A stretch of 64,000 nucleotides of DNA from contig PCCY01000031.1 in NCBI GenBank assembly GCA_002731875.1, positions 62,001-126,000 of the forward strand, read 5' to 3'. The stretch comes from Roseobacter sp. GTDB lineage: Bacteria > Pseudomonadota > Alphaproteobacteria > Rhodobacterales > Rhodobacteraceae. Of this stretch, positions 16,809 to 28,800 are shown one piece after another; the first letter of the stretch is position 1; the number at the start of each line of letters is the position of its first letter. The notes beneath the pieces were generated by a model. That model saw only the letters and a list, made by a program, of their open reading frames with translations, did not search any database and had not been told where the DNA came from. Position numbers and translations under genes: made by a program.

Positions 16809-17708
16809 TCAGCCCTGCCCGGGCAATGTTAACCCAGCGTTGCGGGCATAGACCTTTGCCACCGCTGAATCATGTTCGCCCCCTAACCCTGATCCGGACG
16901 CGGCCAGATATTGCTGAAGCGCCGTAGCAGTGATGGGGGCAGCGAATTTTGCAGCCTTGGCGATGTCCAGAACGATCCCTAGATCCTTTGGCCAAATATC
17001 GACGGCGCTAAGTGGCCGGTAATCTCCGCTCACGATGGAAGGGGCGCGGTTTTCCAATGCCCAACTTGTCCCGGCGCACTGGCTTATGACGTCAAGAAAT
17101 TGCGCCGGTGTCACCCCTTGCGTCATGCCAAAGGTCAGCGCCTCGGCCATTGCGGCGATCTGGACACCGGTAAGCATCTGGTTCACCGCTTTCATTGACG
17201 ATCCCGCCCCGGCGGCTTCGCCCAGTTCGAAGACGCGTGTCGCCATGGCATCAAGAGCGGGGCGCGCCTTGCTAAAGGCCAAGCTGCTGCCCGAAGCAAG
17301 TATCGATAACTGGCCATCACTTGCTTTTAGGGTGCCACCCGAGATCGGCGCATCAAGATAAAGCAGGTCGCGCTCGTGACAACGTGCTTCCATAGCGCGG
17401 GCAAAATCCGGAGCCACGGTAGCGCAAGCGATTATCACGGTACCTGCGGTCAACTTATCCGCGACCCCGCCCCTACCAAAAAGCACTGTTTCGGTTTGTT
17501 CAGCGTTCACAACCACGATAACCGCTGCATCCAGCGAGGCGGCTATTTTATCCAGGTCACCTTCTACCCCGCCGCATTCGCGAAAACGGGCTTCTGCTGC
17601 GGCATCCAGATCGAACCCATATGTGGTAACTCCACTACGACATAACGCGTTTGCCATGCCAAATCCCATCGCACCCAAGCCGAAAAGCGCAACATTGTAG
17701 TCTGACAT
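16809..17708 (-). CDS. ltnD: LtnD-type L-threonate dehydrogenase
   Basis: 299 residues of the beta-hydroxyacid dehydrogenase family: VALFGLGAMGFGMANALCRSG, DAPISGGTLKASDGQL substrate loop and AGSSMKAVNQML with the catalytic Lys. Asp35 after the second strand (GFDLDAAAE) favours NAD. LtnD oxidises L-threonate to 2-oxo-tetronate, which then joins the OtnI-OtnK-OtnC route. It heads the operon and has a 20-base GGTATACC palindrome 24 bases upstream. Together with denD it lets the cell use both threonate and erythronate. Confidence 0.88.
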   Translation of the reverse strand: MSDYNVALFGLGAMGFGMANALCRSGVTTYGFDLDAAAEARFRECGGVEGDLDKIAASLDAAVIVVVNAEQTETVLFGRGGVADKLTAGTVIIACATVAPDFARAMEARCHERDLLYLDAPISGGTLKASDGQLSILASGSSLAFSKARPALDAMATRVFELGEAAGAGSSMKAVNQMLTGVQIAAMAEALTFGMTQGVTPAQFLDVISQCAGTSWALENRAPSIVSGDYRPLSAVDIWPKDLGIVLDIAKAAKFAAPITATALQQYLAASGSGLGGEHDSAVAKVYARNAGLTLPGQG

Positions 17709-17732
17709 CTTCGCCCCTCATATCGCCATTTC

Positions 17733-17752
17733 AAAAATGGTATACCATTTTT
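17733..17752. promoter_or_regulatory. GGTATACC palindromic operator, site 5
   Basis: Perfect 20-base inverted repeat AAAAATGGTATACCATTTTT, 25-44 bases before the ltnD start codon, in the 61-base gap between kdgK and ltnD. It is the longest and most symmetrical of the five copies and sits where it could block polymerase. Confidence 0.85.
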
Positions 17753-17769
17753 TCAGGCGTGCCAAGAAG

Positions 17770-18630
17770 CTAGGCAGGAATGATCGCACCACGATGTTGC
17801 ACGACCTGAGCGGCTAAATCATGCCCTGAACGCAGTGCCTGTGCTTGGCTTTGTCCCGAAAAAAGAGCCGCCAGATAGCCTCCGTTGAAACTGTCACCGG
17901 CGGCGGTGGTATCCACCACTTGAGAAGCCGCAGGATAGGTTTGGTCTACGCTTTCCCCCAAAGAGATCGGCCCGTCGGCACCCCGTTTCAGCGCGCCGTT
18001 GCCCATGAACGCGGTAAATCTGTTCTCCACCTCAGCGGCTGTTTCACCGAACAATGCCATTTCGTCATCAATAGACGGTAACGCGATATCCGCCCGGTGC
18101 CACATTGATCGGGTAATCTGGCGCGCATGGTCGGTGGAATCCCACAAACGTGGGCGATAGTTGCTGTCATAGATAAGCTGAACATCCGACTGGCCCAGCC
18201 AACTCAAAAATGCCAAGCGCACCTGATGCGGCAAAATCGCCAGTGATATTCCCGACAGGTAAAGCGCCTCGTACCCTTCGAGGATGCTAAAATCGCCGGT
18301 GTCAAACAACGTGCGCGCCGCCGAAGCGCTGCGCCAATAGGTAAAGGAGCGTTCCCCCGTGTCATTGGTGGTAATGGCATAGAGCCCCGGCGTTTTATCA
18401 GGGCGCATCTCTATCGTCTCCACGCCGACGTTCTGCGCTGCGATAAAATCGCGTATCCGATGTGAAAAGCTGCAATTGCCTAACCGGCTGATATAATCGA
18501 CCTGACAGTCCGGCGCGTTACGCTTCAGGTATATCGCGGTGTTTAATGTATCTCCGGCAACAGCAATCGCCGCCGAATTGCCTTGAACGGAAAGTTCAAG
18601 CATCGCCTCACCGATACATGCTATGCGCAT
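17770..18630 (-). CDS. kdgK: 2-keto-3-deoxygluconate kinase-like PfkB sugar kinase
   Basis: 286 residues, PfkB family: MRIACIGEAMLEL start, AVAGDTLNTAIYLKR (substrate loop), and VDTTAAGDSFNGGYL with the catalytic Asp and anion hole. LPSIDDEMALFGE is the KdgK version of the second motif. The enzyme phosphorylates 2-keto-3-deoxy-D-gluconate to KDPG for the Entner-Doudoroff pathway. It follows the altronate dehydratase-like gene by 91 bases on the same strand, and that enzyme makes exactly this substrate. At 286 residues it is slightly shorter than most KdgK (about 305). Confidence 0.85.
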   Translation of the reverse strand: MRIACIGEAMLELSVQGNSAAIAVAGDTLNTAIYLKRNAPDCQVDYISRLGNCSFSHRIRDFIAAQNVGVETIEMRPDKTPGLYAITTNDTGERSFTYWRSASAARTLFDTGDFSILEGYEALYLSGISLAILPHQVRLAFLSWLGQSDVQLIYDSNYRPRLWDSTDHARQITRSMWHRADIALPSIDDEMALFGETAAEVENRFTAFMGNGALKRGADGPISLGESVDQTYPAASQVVDTTAAGDSFNGGYLAALFSGQSQAQALRSGHDLAAQVVQHRGAIIPA

Positions 18631-18715
18631 GAGCTTTCTCCTTGATCACAACGAAACTGCCCTGGGTTTCCTGGACGTGTCTGCTTTGCCTGCATTGCGG
18701 ATATTCGCGTAATGC

Positions 18716-20224
18716 TTACATGACCGCGCCGATTTGCCAGGGGACAAATTCATAGTCACCCAGCCCTTGCGACTCCGACTTGCTCATTTCGCCGGAAGCG
18801 ACCCGCAAGAACATCTCGTAGATCTCGCGTCCCTTTTCCGCGACGCTCTTTCCTTCGCTCAGGATGGTGCCGGCGTCGATATCCATGTCTTCCGACATGC
18901 GTCGGGCCATCTCGGTGTTGGTGGCAATCTTGATGGTGGGTGCCGGCTTCGACCCGAAAGCAGAGCCGCGCCCGGTGGTGAAACACACCAGATTGCAACC
19001 CCCGGCAATTTGTCCGGTGACCGATGCAGGGTCATAACCAGGGCTGTCCATAAAGACAAAGCCGCGGCTGGTGACCGGCTCAGCATATTTATAGACGCCG
19101 GTCAGGGGTGTCGTGCCGCCTTTGGCAGCCGCTCCTAACGATTTCTCAAGGATGGTTGTCAGCCCGCCCTTCTTGTTCCCGGGGCTGGGATTGTTATCCA
19201 TGGAGCCTCGGTTGCGGGCTGTGTAATCTTCCCACCAGCGGATGAGCCCGACCAGTTTCTCGCCGGTTTTCTTATCAATCGCACGACGTGTTAGCAGATG
19301 TTCCGCACCATAGATTTCAGGTGTCTCGGCCAGCACGCCGGTGCCGCCCTGTGCAACCAGCAAGTCACAGGCATAACCAAGCGCCGGATTTGCCGTGATC
19401 CCGGACCACGCGTCCGAACCGCCGCATTGCAATGCGACCTTCAACTCTGAGGCGGGGCATTCCGTGCGCGCTGAAGCGTTCGCCAGCGGCAGCATCGCCT
19501 CGATTTTCTTGATGCCCAGTTCAATGGTCTGGCGCAGCCCGGCGACATTCTGAATATTCATGGTCTGGAAAAGCGGCCCCTGCTTGAGCCCGTAGGCCTC
19601 CAGGAGCCAGTCGATCTGGTTCATTTCGCAGCCCAGACCCACCATCAGCACACCCGCATGGTTGGGGTGGCGGGCATATCCCCACATCACGCGTTGCAAC
19701 GCTTCGAACCCGTCGCCGTCGCCTGCCATGCCGCAGCCGGTTCCGTGCACGAATGCCGCAACTCCGTCTACGTTGGGGTATTGCGCTAATATGTCCGGGG
19801 TGAAATGGTCGGCGATCATACGGGCTGCGGTTGCTGAACAGTTCACCGAAGTCACGATAGCGATGTAGTTTCGCGTGCCGACGCTTCCATTTTCCCGGCG
19901 ATACCCCATGAAGGTGTCGCGCTTGTCCTCTGGTACCGCAGCCACCGGCCGCAGATCAGTGGAGAATTCATAATCTGCCTGGGTATTGCGGAACTCGACG
20001 TTGTGAGTGTGAACATGCGCGCCGGCATCAATATCGCACGAAGCGTATCCGATTACCTGCGAGTATTTACGCACCGGTGCCCCCGCGGCAATGGAAACAG
20101 TCGCAATCTTATGCCCAGAAGGAATGAGATCAATGGTCACTACGGTCTCAACCGATGCTCCCACCTCGAGCGGCCGCGTAGCCGTTACCACATTATCCGA
20201 GGCATCCAGTCGAACAGTTTGCAT
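18716..20224 (-). CDS. uxaA: Altronate dehydratase-like (UxaA family)
   Basis: 502 residues from the ATG at 20224. The N-terminal SAF domain (MQTVRLDASDNVVTATRPL, GHKIATVSI, GYASCDIDAGAHVHTHN) is joined to the large UxaA/GarD domain (GYRRENGSVGTRNYIAI, VHGTGCGMAGDGDGFEALQR, QCGGSDAWSGITANPALG, CFTTGRGSAFG). Family members dehydrate D-altronate to 2-keto-3-deoxygluconate or galactarate to its keto-deoxy acid; the kdgK gene just downstream favours altronate. It diverges from the SDR gene at 20430 across a 205-base gap. No GGTATACC palindrome is present there, so it is probably under another regulator. Confidence 0.88.
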   Translation of the reverse strand: MQTVRLDASDNVVTATRPLEVGASVETVVTIDLIPSGHKIATVSIAAGAPVRKYSQVIGYASCDIDAGAHVHTHNVEFRNTQADYEFSTDLRPVAAVPEDKRDTFMGYRRENGSVGTRNYIAIVTSVNCSATAARMIADHFTPDILAQYPNVDGVAAFVHGTGCGMAGDGDGFEALQRVMWGYARHPNHAGVLMVGLGCEMNQIDWLLEAYGLKQGPLFQTMNIQNVAGLRQTIELGIKKIEAMLPLANASARTECPASELKVALQCGGSDAWSGITANPALGYACDLLVAQGGTGVLAETPEIYGAEHLLTRRAIDKKTGEKLVGLIRWWEDYTARNRGSMDNNPSPGNKKGGLTTILEKSLGAAAKGGTTPLTGVYKYAEPVTSRGFVFMDSPGYDPASVTGQIAGGCNLVCFTTGRGSAFGSKPAPTIKIATNTEMARRMSEDMDIDAGTILSEGKSVAEKGREIYEMFLRVASGEMSKSESQGLGDYEFVPWQIGAVM

Positions 20225-22993
<2,769 letters not shown>

Positions 22994-23011
22994 ACGAATA
23001 AAGGACCAAGC

Positions 23012-23857
23012 ATGAAACTTGTACGTTACGGAGAAATCGGCTCGGAAAAACCTGGGCTGATGGTGGGCGACACCCTGCGCGATCTATCCGCCCACCTGGA
23101 TGATATCACGGGTGCCACGCTGGATGATGCCACGCTAGCACGGCTGCGCGACTTAGACCCAGCGACCCTGCCCGCCGTCGCGGGCAACCCCCGTATCGGT
23201 GCCTGCGTCGGCAACATTGGCAAGTTTCTGTGCATCGGGCTCAATTATTCCGACCACGCCGCTGAAACCGGTGCCGCCATCCCCGAACATCCGATCCTGT
23301 TCTTCAAGGCCAACTCGGCGATCGTCGGCCCAAACGACGATGTGATGATGCCGCGCGGGTCGACCCATGTAGACTGGGAAGTAGAGCTAGGCGTGGTGAT
23401 CGGCAAGAAAGCCAAGTATGTCAGCCGGGAAAATGCGTTGGACCATGTTGCTGGCTATTGTGTGGTGAATGACGTCAGCGAACGGTATTTCCAAACCAAG
23501 CTGACCGGCCAATGGACCAAGGGGAAATCCTGCGACACTTTCGGCCCTACCGGACCATGGTTGGTGACCCGCGATGAAATCCCGGACCCGCAAAACCTCT
23601 CCATGTCTTTGGATGTGAACGGCAAACGTATGCAAACCGGCAATACGTCGACGATGATCTTTTCGGTTGCCGAAATCATCGAGCACCTGAGCGGTCTGAT
23701 GACGTTGCATCCCGGTGATGTCATCACTACAGGCACGCCTCCGGGTGTGGGTATGGGGATGAAACCGGAACCTGTCTATCTTAAGAAAGGCGACGTCATG
23801 GAGCTTCGCATCGAAGGGTTGGGGCAGCAGCGTCAGAAGGTTGGTGAAGATGCCTGA
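23012..23857 (+). CDS. FAH-family 2,4-diketo-3-deoxy-acid hydrolase
   Basis: 281 residues of the fumarylacetoacetate hydrolase family. The N-terminal half (MKLVRYGEIGSEKPGLM) matches the 2,4-diketo-3-deoxy-L-fuconate hydrolase subgroup; the core has FLCIGLNYSDHAAETG, HVDWEVELGVVIGKKA with metal-binding Glu residues, GYCVVNDVSER, KGKSCDTFGPTGPWLV and VITTGTPPGVGMG. It would split the diketo acid to pyruvate plus lactate (from a 6-deoxyhexonate) or glycolate (from a pentonate). It lies 18 bases after the dehydratase and overlaps the next gene by 8 bases. Other FAH enzymes act on acylpyruvates, but context favours this role. Confidence 0.87.
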   Translation: MKLVRYGEIGSEKPGLMVGDTLRDLSAHLDDITGATLDDATLARLRDLDPATLPAVAGNPRIGACVGNIGKFLCIGLNYSDHAAETGAAIPEHPILFFKANSAIVGPNDDVMMPRGSTHVDWEVELGVVIGKKAKYVSRENALDHVAGYCVVNDVSERYFQTKLTGQWTKGKSCDTFGPTGPWLVTRDEIPDPQNLSMSLDVNGKRMQTGNTSTMIFSVAEIIEHLSGLMTLHPGDVITTGTPPGVGMGMKPEPVYLKKGDVMELRIEGLGQQRQKVGEDA

Positions 23858-24797
23858 TGTCCTGGTAATCGGCGGAGCCACCGAAGCAATGCTGGCCCGC
23901 ATGAGCGAAAAGTTCACTGTCCATAAATGGGCAGAGCACGACATGGACTGGCTTGAAGAAAACGCGGAAAAAATCACTCATGTGGTCACAAACGGGCATG
24001 ACGGTGTCAGGCCCGAAATCATGGCGGCTTTGCCAAACCTTCAGATGATCTCGTGTTATGGTGTTGGATATGATGCCATCGACACAACGGAAGCTGTGCG
24101 TCGCGGTATCATGGTCACGCATACCCCGGGCGTATTGAACGACGAAGTCGCCACAACCGCGGTGATGTTGGTACTGGCATGCTACAGAGAGCTACTGCGC
24201 GACGATGCCTATGTACGGTCCGGCGAGTGGGAAAAGAAAGGCAGTGCGCCTTTGACCCGATCCCTAGAGAACCAGACAATCGGCATCTTGGGTCTGGGCC
24301 GTATCGGTCAGGCGATCGCCACCAAACTTGCGCCCTGGAATCCGACGACCGTTTACCATTCCCGGACAAAGAAAGACGTGCCTTATACCTACTATGACAA
24401 TCTCGAAGCGATGGCTGCAGATAGCGATATTCTGATCTGCATCACTCCGGGTGGTGCGGAAACCCGCAAGATCGTCAATGCAGAGGTGCTGGCAGCGTTG
24501 GGGCCAAAAGGCACGTTGATCAATGTCGCCCGTGGCTCTGTCGTGGATGAAACAGCGCTTATCGACGCATTGCAATCCGGCAAGCTGGGTTGGGCCGGCC
24601 TTGATGTGTTTGAACAAGAGCCCAAGGTGCCGCAAGCCCTGCGCGACTTGCCAAACACCGTACTGTTACCCCACGTCGGAAGCGCAACCGTGGAAACCCG
24701 CACCGCGATGGCAAACCTCACCGTCGAAAATCTTTTGCAGCATTTGGAAACGGGCACGGTCGCTACGCCCGTACCTGAATGCGCGACAGATCGGTGA
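23850..24797 (+). CDS. D-2-hydroxyacid dehydrogenase (hydroxypyruvate/glyoxylate reductase family)
   Basis: 315 residues. The NAD-binding motif is GILGLGRIGQAIATKL, the active-site Arg is in NVARGSVVDE, Glu in DVFEQEP, and His in LLPHVGSAT. HSRTKKDVPY after strand 2 (Arg/Lys) suggests NADPH use, common in hydroxypyruvate/glyoxylate reductases. The start at 23850 overlaps the hydrolase stop by 8 bases. In this operon it may handle glycolate/glyoxylate or lactate/pyruvate released by the hydrolase; the direction cannot be read from sequence. Confidence 0.88.
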   Translation: MPDVLVIGGATEAMLARMSEKFTVHKWAEHDMDWLEENAEKITHVVTNGHDGVRPEIMAALPNLQMISCYGVGYDAIDTTEAVRRGIMVTHTPGVLNDEVATTAVMLVLACYRELLRDDAYVRSGEWEKKGSAPLTRSLENQTIGILGLGRIGQAIATKLAPWNPTTVYHSRTKKDVPYTYYDNLEAMAADSDILICITPGGAETRKIVNAEVLAALGPKGTLINVARGSVVDETALIDALQSGKLGWAGLDVFEQEPKVPQALRDLPNTVLLPHVGSATVETRTAMANLTVENLLQHLETGTVATPVPECATDR

Positions 24798-24936
24798 CGC
24801 ACGTTTTTTCACCGCCGAACCTTGATGAAGGCATGAACGCTCGGCCATGCAAAGGATGACGCTCGCAAAAGTAACCTCCGGTACCTGGCTCGACGAAGAT
24901 GGGTGACCGCACTGTCAAAGCGCCCGGGTTCTCTTG

Positions 24937-25527
24937 ATGCTCCAGTTTGCGCTTGCGGTGTTCTTTCTGATTGTGACGCCGGGGCCCGGGGTCCTGTCGA
25001 CCGCAGGTGTCGGTGCCGCATTCGGGTTTCGTGCGGGGCTGGCCTATGTGATGGGTCTATTCGTCGGAAATAACACCGTAGCCACGTTGGTCCTTACCGG
25101 CATTGCCGCGATCGCTTTTACCGTACCCTGGCTGCGCGGTGTGCTTTTGGTTGCCTCTGTACTGTATCTGCTGTGGCTAGCGTGGCGGATCGCACGCGCC
25201 GGTGCCAAAATAGGCTTTATCGCCGCGCAAAAACCGTTGGGCTTTTGGAATGGCCTATCCTTGCAACTGATCAACCCCAAAGCGTATGTTGTCCATACTA
25301 CGCTATTTTCTGGTTTCGGCTTCTTTGGCAGCAATATCGTTATGGAAACGGTGCTTAAGCTGCTGATCATGAACCTGATCTGGATACCCCTGCACCTTGC
25401 ATGGCTTTGGGCGGGTGTTAGCCTCCGCAGAATGGACCTGAGCGCCCGCACCCAGAGCCGGGTCAACTTTGCCATGGCATTATCAATGCTGGTCGTAGTC
25501 GGGCTTGCCTTGATCTCACAGGTGTAG
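24937..25527 (+). CDS. LysE/RhtB-family exporter
   Basis: 196 residues, six hydrophobic helices. Family marks: FFLIVTPGPGVLSTAGVGAAFGFRAG at the N-terminus and LSLQLINPKAYVVHTTLF in the middle. LysE/RhtB proteins export amino acids or other small metabolites; the substrate is unknown. The start follows a 139-base gap after the 2-hydroxyacid dehydrogenase gene, so it may or may not share that transcript. A TTG one codon before the ATG is ignored. Confidence 0.87.
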   Translation: MLQFALAVFFLIVTPGPGVLSTAGVGAAFGFRAGLAYVMGLFVGNNTVATLVLTGIAAIAFTVPWLRGVLLVASVLYLLWLAWRIARAGAKIGFIAAQKPLGFWNGLSLQLINPKAYVVHTTLFSGFGFFGSNIVMETVLKLLIMNLIWIPLHLAWLWAGVSLRRMDLSARTQSRVNFAMALSMLVVVGLALISQV

Positions 25528-25809
25528 AACCGGGCGGGGATGTATTTCCCCAAACCAGTTTTTAATGACCAGCAAAATTTCAGGGTATTATTATTGGTTA
25601 AAAACTCTATGTTTGGGTCAGTAAATGTTCGCTACGTCTGGTGTTGTGGTTTCCGGCTAGGTTTTCATGATAAACACCATGTGTGACGGATCGGGGCTCC
25701 CCTTTTCACACGAGAAAAAAGTCAAAAGCCAAGTGATTGCCCACCCTGTTTCTCAGTTACGATTGTCAAATGTTTTTCGCGGCATTACGCCTGATCCAAG
25801 ACGTAACAT
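25528..25809. promoter_or_regulatory. Gap upstream of the PhnD-type kinase, with two hairpins
   Basis: A 282-base AT-rich gap. GGGGA...TCCCC at 25536-25551 followed by GTTTTTAATG is a weak terminator candidate for lysE. A second hairpin has outer arms GTGTGA (25681-25686) and TCACAC (25706-25711) around GGGGCTCCCC, about 100 bases before the kinase start; it could be a leader structure. No CtrA or GGTATACC box is seen. Confidence 0.4.
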
Positions 25810-28800
25810 ATGAAAAAGCTTTGGCGGATTGTTTCGACGGGTGCCGGTTTAGTTAAGCCGGAAAATGCAATGAAAGACCAAAATAGATACATGGTGGCCC
25901 CGAAATTCACCAAGCGAACCAGAACAACCCTGCACAGGCTGATCCTGACAATGGCAGCGTGGTTCATGGCGTTCAACCTGCTTGCGTTCCCGGTCTTGGC
26001 GCAAGCAAACGCGGAAGACCGCCCGGCCAAAAACATCAAGATCGGTATTCTTGTTTCAGAAGGTGTGACCCGGGCTCTTGATAGCTGGGTGCCCATGGCA
26101 GCGACCCTGAATGCAGCAGCCCAAGCCAAGGATTTGGCCTATAAGTTCGAGGTCGCGCCCTTTACCGATGGCGCGATGATAGACAGGATCCACCAGGGCG
26201 AACTTGATCTGTTCCTGGTCGACCCGGCAGCGTTTGTCGTAGCCGAGGTGGAAGATAACGCGCGTCCATTGTTGTCGGCGGCGCAAGTCTGGGACGGGCA
26301 AACCTATGACCAGACCGGGGTAGTGGTTTTCACCAAAAGTGACAGTGATATTCGGTCGATACCCGATGTATCCGGGCGCAGCATCATGGGGGTCGCTGCG
26401 AATGAAATGACCGGATGGAAGCTGGCGCTACAGGAATTCAGGAAATACCGGCTGGACATCGCAGACATTTCAGCACGGGCCCTGTTCTCGGGTGGCAACC
26501 AGCGCGAAGTGGTTTATGCCGTGCAGACGGGGCTTGTTGACGTCGGTGTGATCCGTGCAGGAGTTCTGGAAAACCTGGCCAGATCGGGCGTTATCAACCT
26601 GGATGACTTTCGGCCCCTTTCTCCGGTTTCGCATGAAGGATACCCGTTTTGGGTAAGTACGCAGCTTTATCCTGATTGGATAATGGCGGCGATGCCCGGT
26701 GTACCCGAGGATGTTTTGGCCTTGGTCATTGACACTTTGCTGGGCCAAAATGGTAGAAACTCCACGTCGGTGGCATCGGGTGGCACTGTCTGGTTGCCAC
26801 CGCAAAATTATCAGTCGGTGCACGAGCTTTTGATATCCCTGCGTGCGCGTCCTTACGAAAACTATTTGCAACGCTCTGCGGTTCGTATCGCAGCAACCTA
26901 TAAATGGTTGGTATTAGGCGTACTGTTACTGATCGTATTGTCACTGTTGTTTTTGATATTTCAACTTCGTCAAAGTGCGCGGCAAGCCAATGCACGCAAG
27001 GACGTTCTGAAATCAGAGGTGAAATCAAAGGAGTTTTATCGCACTGCCGTAGAGGCCCACACGGTGTTTTGCATGTTGTCTCATAAGGGTATAATTTCGT
27101 ATGCCAACACTCAATTTCAGGACGCGATTGGACGCTCACGGGCCAATCTGATCAATAAACCGCTGGTCGACCTGCTGGACGAGCGTAATCAGGACACGTT
27201 TCACACTGAAATTTTCCCAGCGATGGAAACAGGCACCCCCTGGCGCGGGACGTTGTTGCTGCAAAAGGAAAACGGGAAATCGCTGTGGCTGCAATGTAGC
27301 TTCGTCCCGGTGATGGAAAATTCCAAGCAACTGAGCGAGATAGCCATCGTTGCATCAGATATGACAGAGACCCGCGAGGGGGTGTCCGAAGCCAGGTTCA
27401 ACAATACGCTTGAACTGCTTCAGGACCACGTTGTTGTGTTCAGTCCCCGGACCTATACCCTGATGTATGTGAACTCCTCCGTCACGCGACACCTGTTGGA
27501 CGAACGGTTGGGAGCATCATGGAAAAACAAGAGCCTGTCGGAACTGATTAAACCGCAAGATTTCGAAAGCCTCAAAACAAGGTGCGAAGCCCTTATCGAA
27601 GGACCGGAACGCCGCGTAACCTGGGAGGTGGAGACCAGGGCGGGCACGACTTACGAAATCAGTTTGGAATATGCCTGCCCGGCCCAGGACGAGCCACGCT
27701 TTATCGCGATTTACCGTGACGCTTCACAACGCAAGGTCGCCGAGAAGGCAAAAAGCGAATTTGTTTCCACCGTCAGCCATGAACTTCGTACCCCGCTTAC
27801 ATCGATCAAGGGGGCCTTGGGGTTGGTCTTATCAGGTGCAACCGGGCAGCTTCCCGACAAGATGAAAGGATTGGTCAGCATGGCTGCGGCAAGTTGTGAC
27901 CGACTAATCTTGCTCATCAACAGCATTTTGGATCTCGAAAAGATCGAGGCGGGAACACTAGACTACCGGATGACAGCGCATGACCTTTCCGACACGCTAG
28001 AATCCGTGCTGCTGATGAGCAGGCAACATGCAGGGGATTCCAGCATATCAATCCGCAGGGTCATGTCCGATGACCCGGGGCCGTTCCTGACGTTCGGCGA
28101 CCCTAAACGGTTGCAGCAGGCGTTGGAAAACCTGATGTCGAACGCCACAAAGTTTTCAGACGCCGGGGCGGAGGTGCTTGTTTCACTGAAGCGTATGGAA
28201 AATCGGCTGAGGATTACGATACGGGATTTCGGTGCTGGGATTCCCAGGTCGGCACAGGGTTCGATATTCGAAAAATTCACTCAAGCCGACAGCTCTGACA
28301 GTCGCAGTAAGGGCGGCACCGGGTTGGGCCTGACCATCGCCAAGGCCATTATCGAACACCACAAGGGCCGCATATCGTTCTTTAGCCAAGAAGGCATAGG
28401 TACCGAAATTGTCGTGGATTTGCCGTCGCTCGCAAGCGAAGAAGCCCCAGCACTTCCAGAAGAACCCATGCCCAAAGCGGAGGTAAGCGCGTTTTCTGCT
28501 GATCTGTCCTCAGAGGTCAACGTGTCACCGGCGATGACACCTAAAACTGCTGCGCAATGCCTACTGCAACAGGTGACTGCATCCGGGTTCGATCCGACCT
28601 ATGACTTTGGAAAGATCAATATTGCAAAAATAGCAAGCGGTGCAGACACTACGAAAATGCCGTTAATCGAAAAGTGGATAACGCCCGCTGAAAAAACGGT
28701 GTGGTCAGAGTTGTTGCAGCGCGAACAGATTCTTGAGGCAAAGTTGTGTCTGGTCGAAATCACTTCGGATGCAGATCACAGCGTTTTTGAAAGCACAGTC

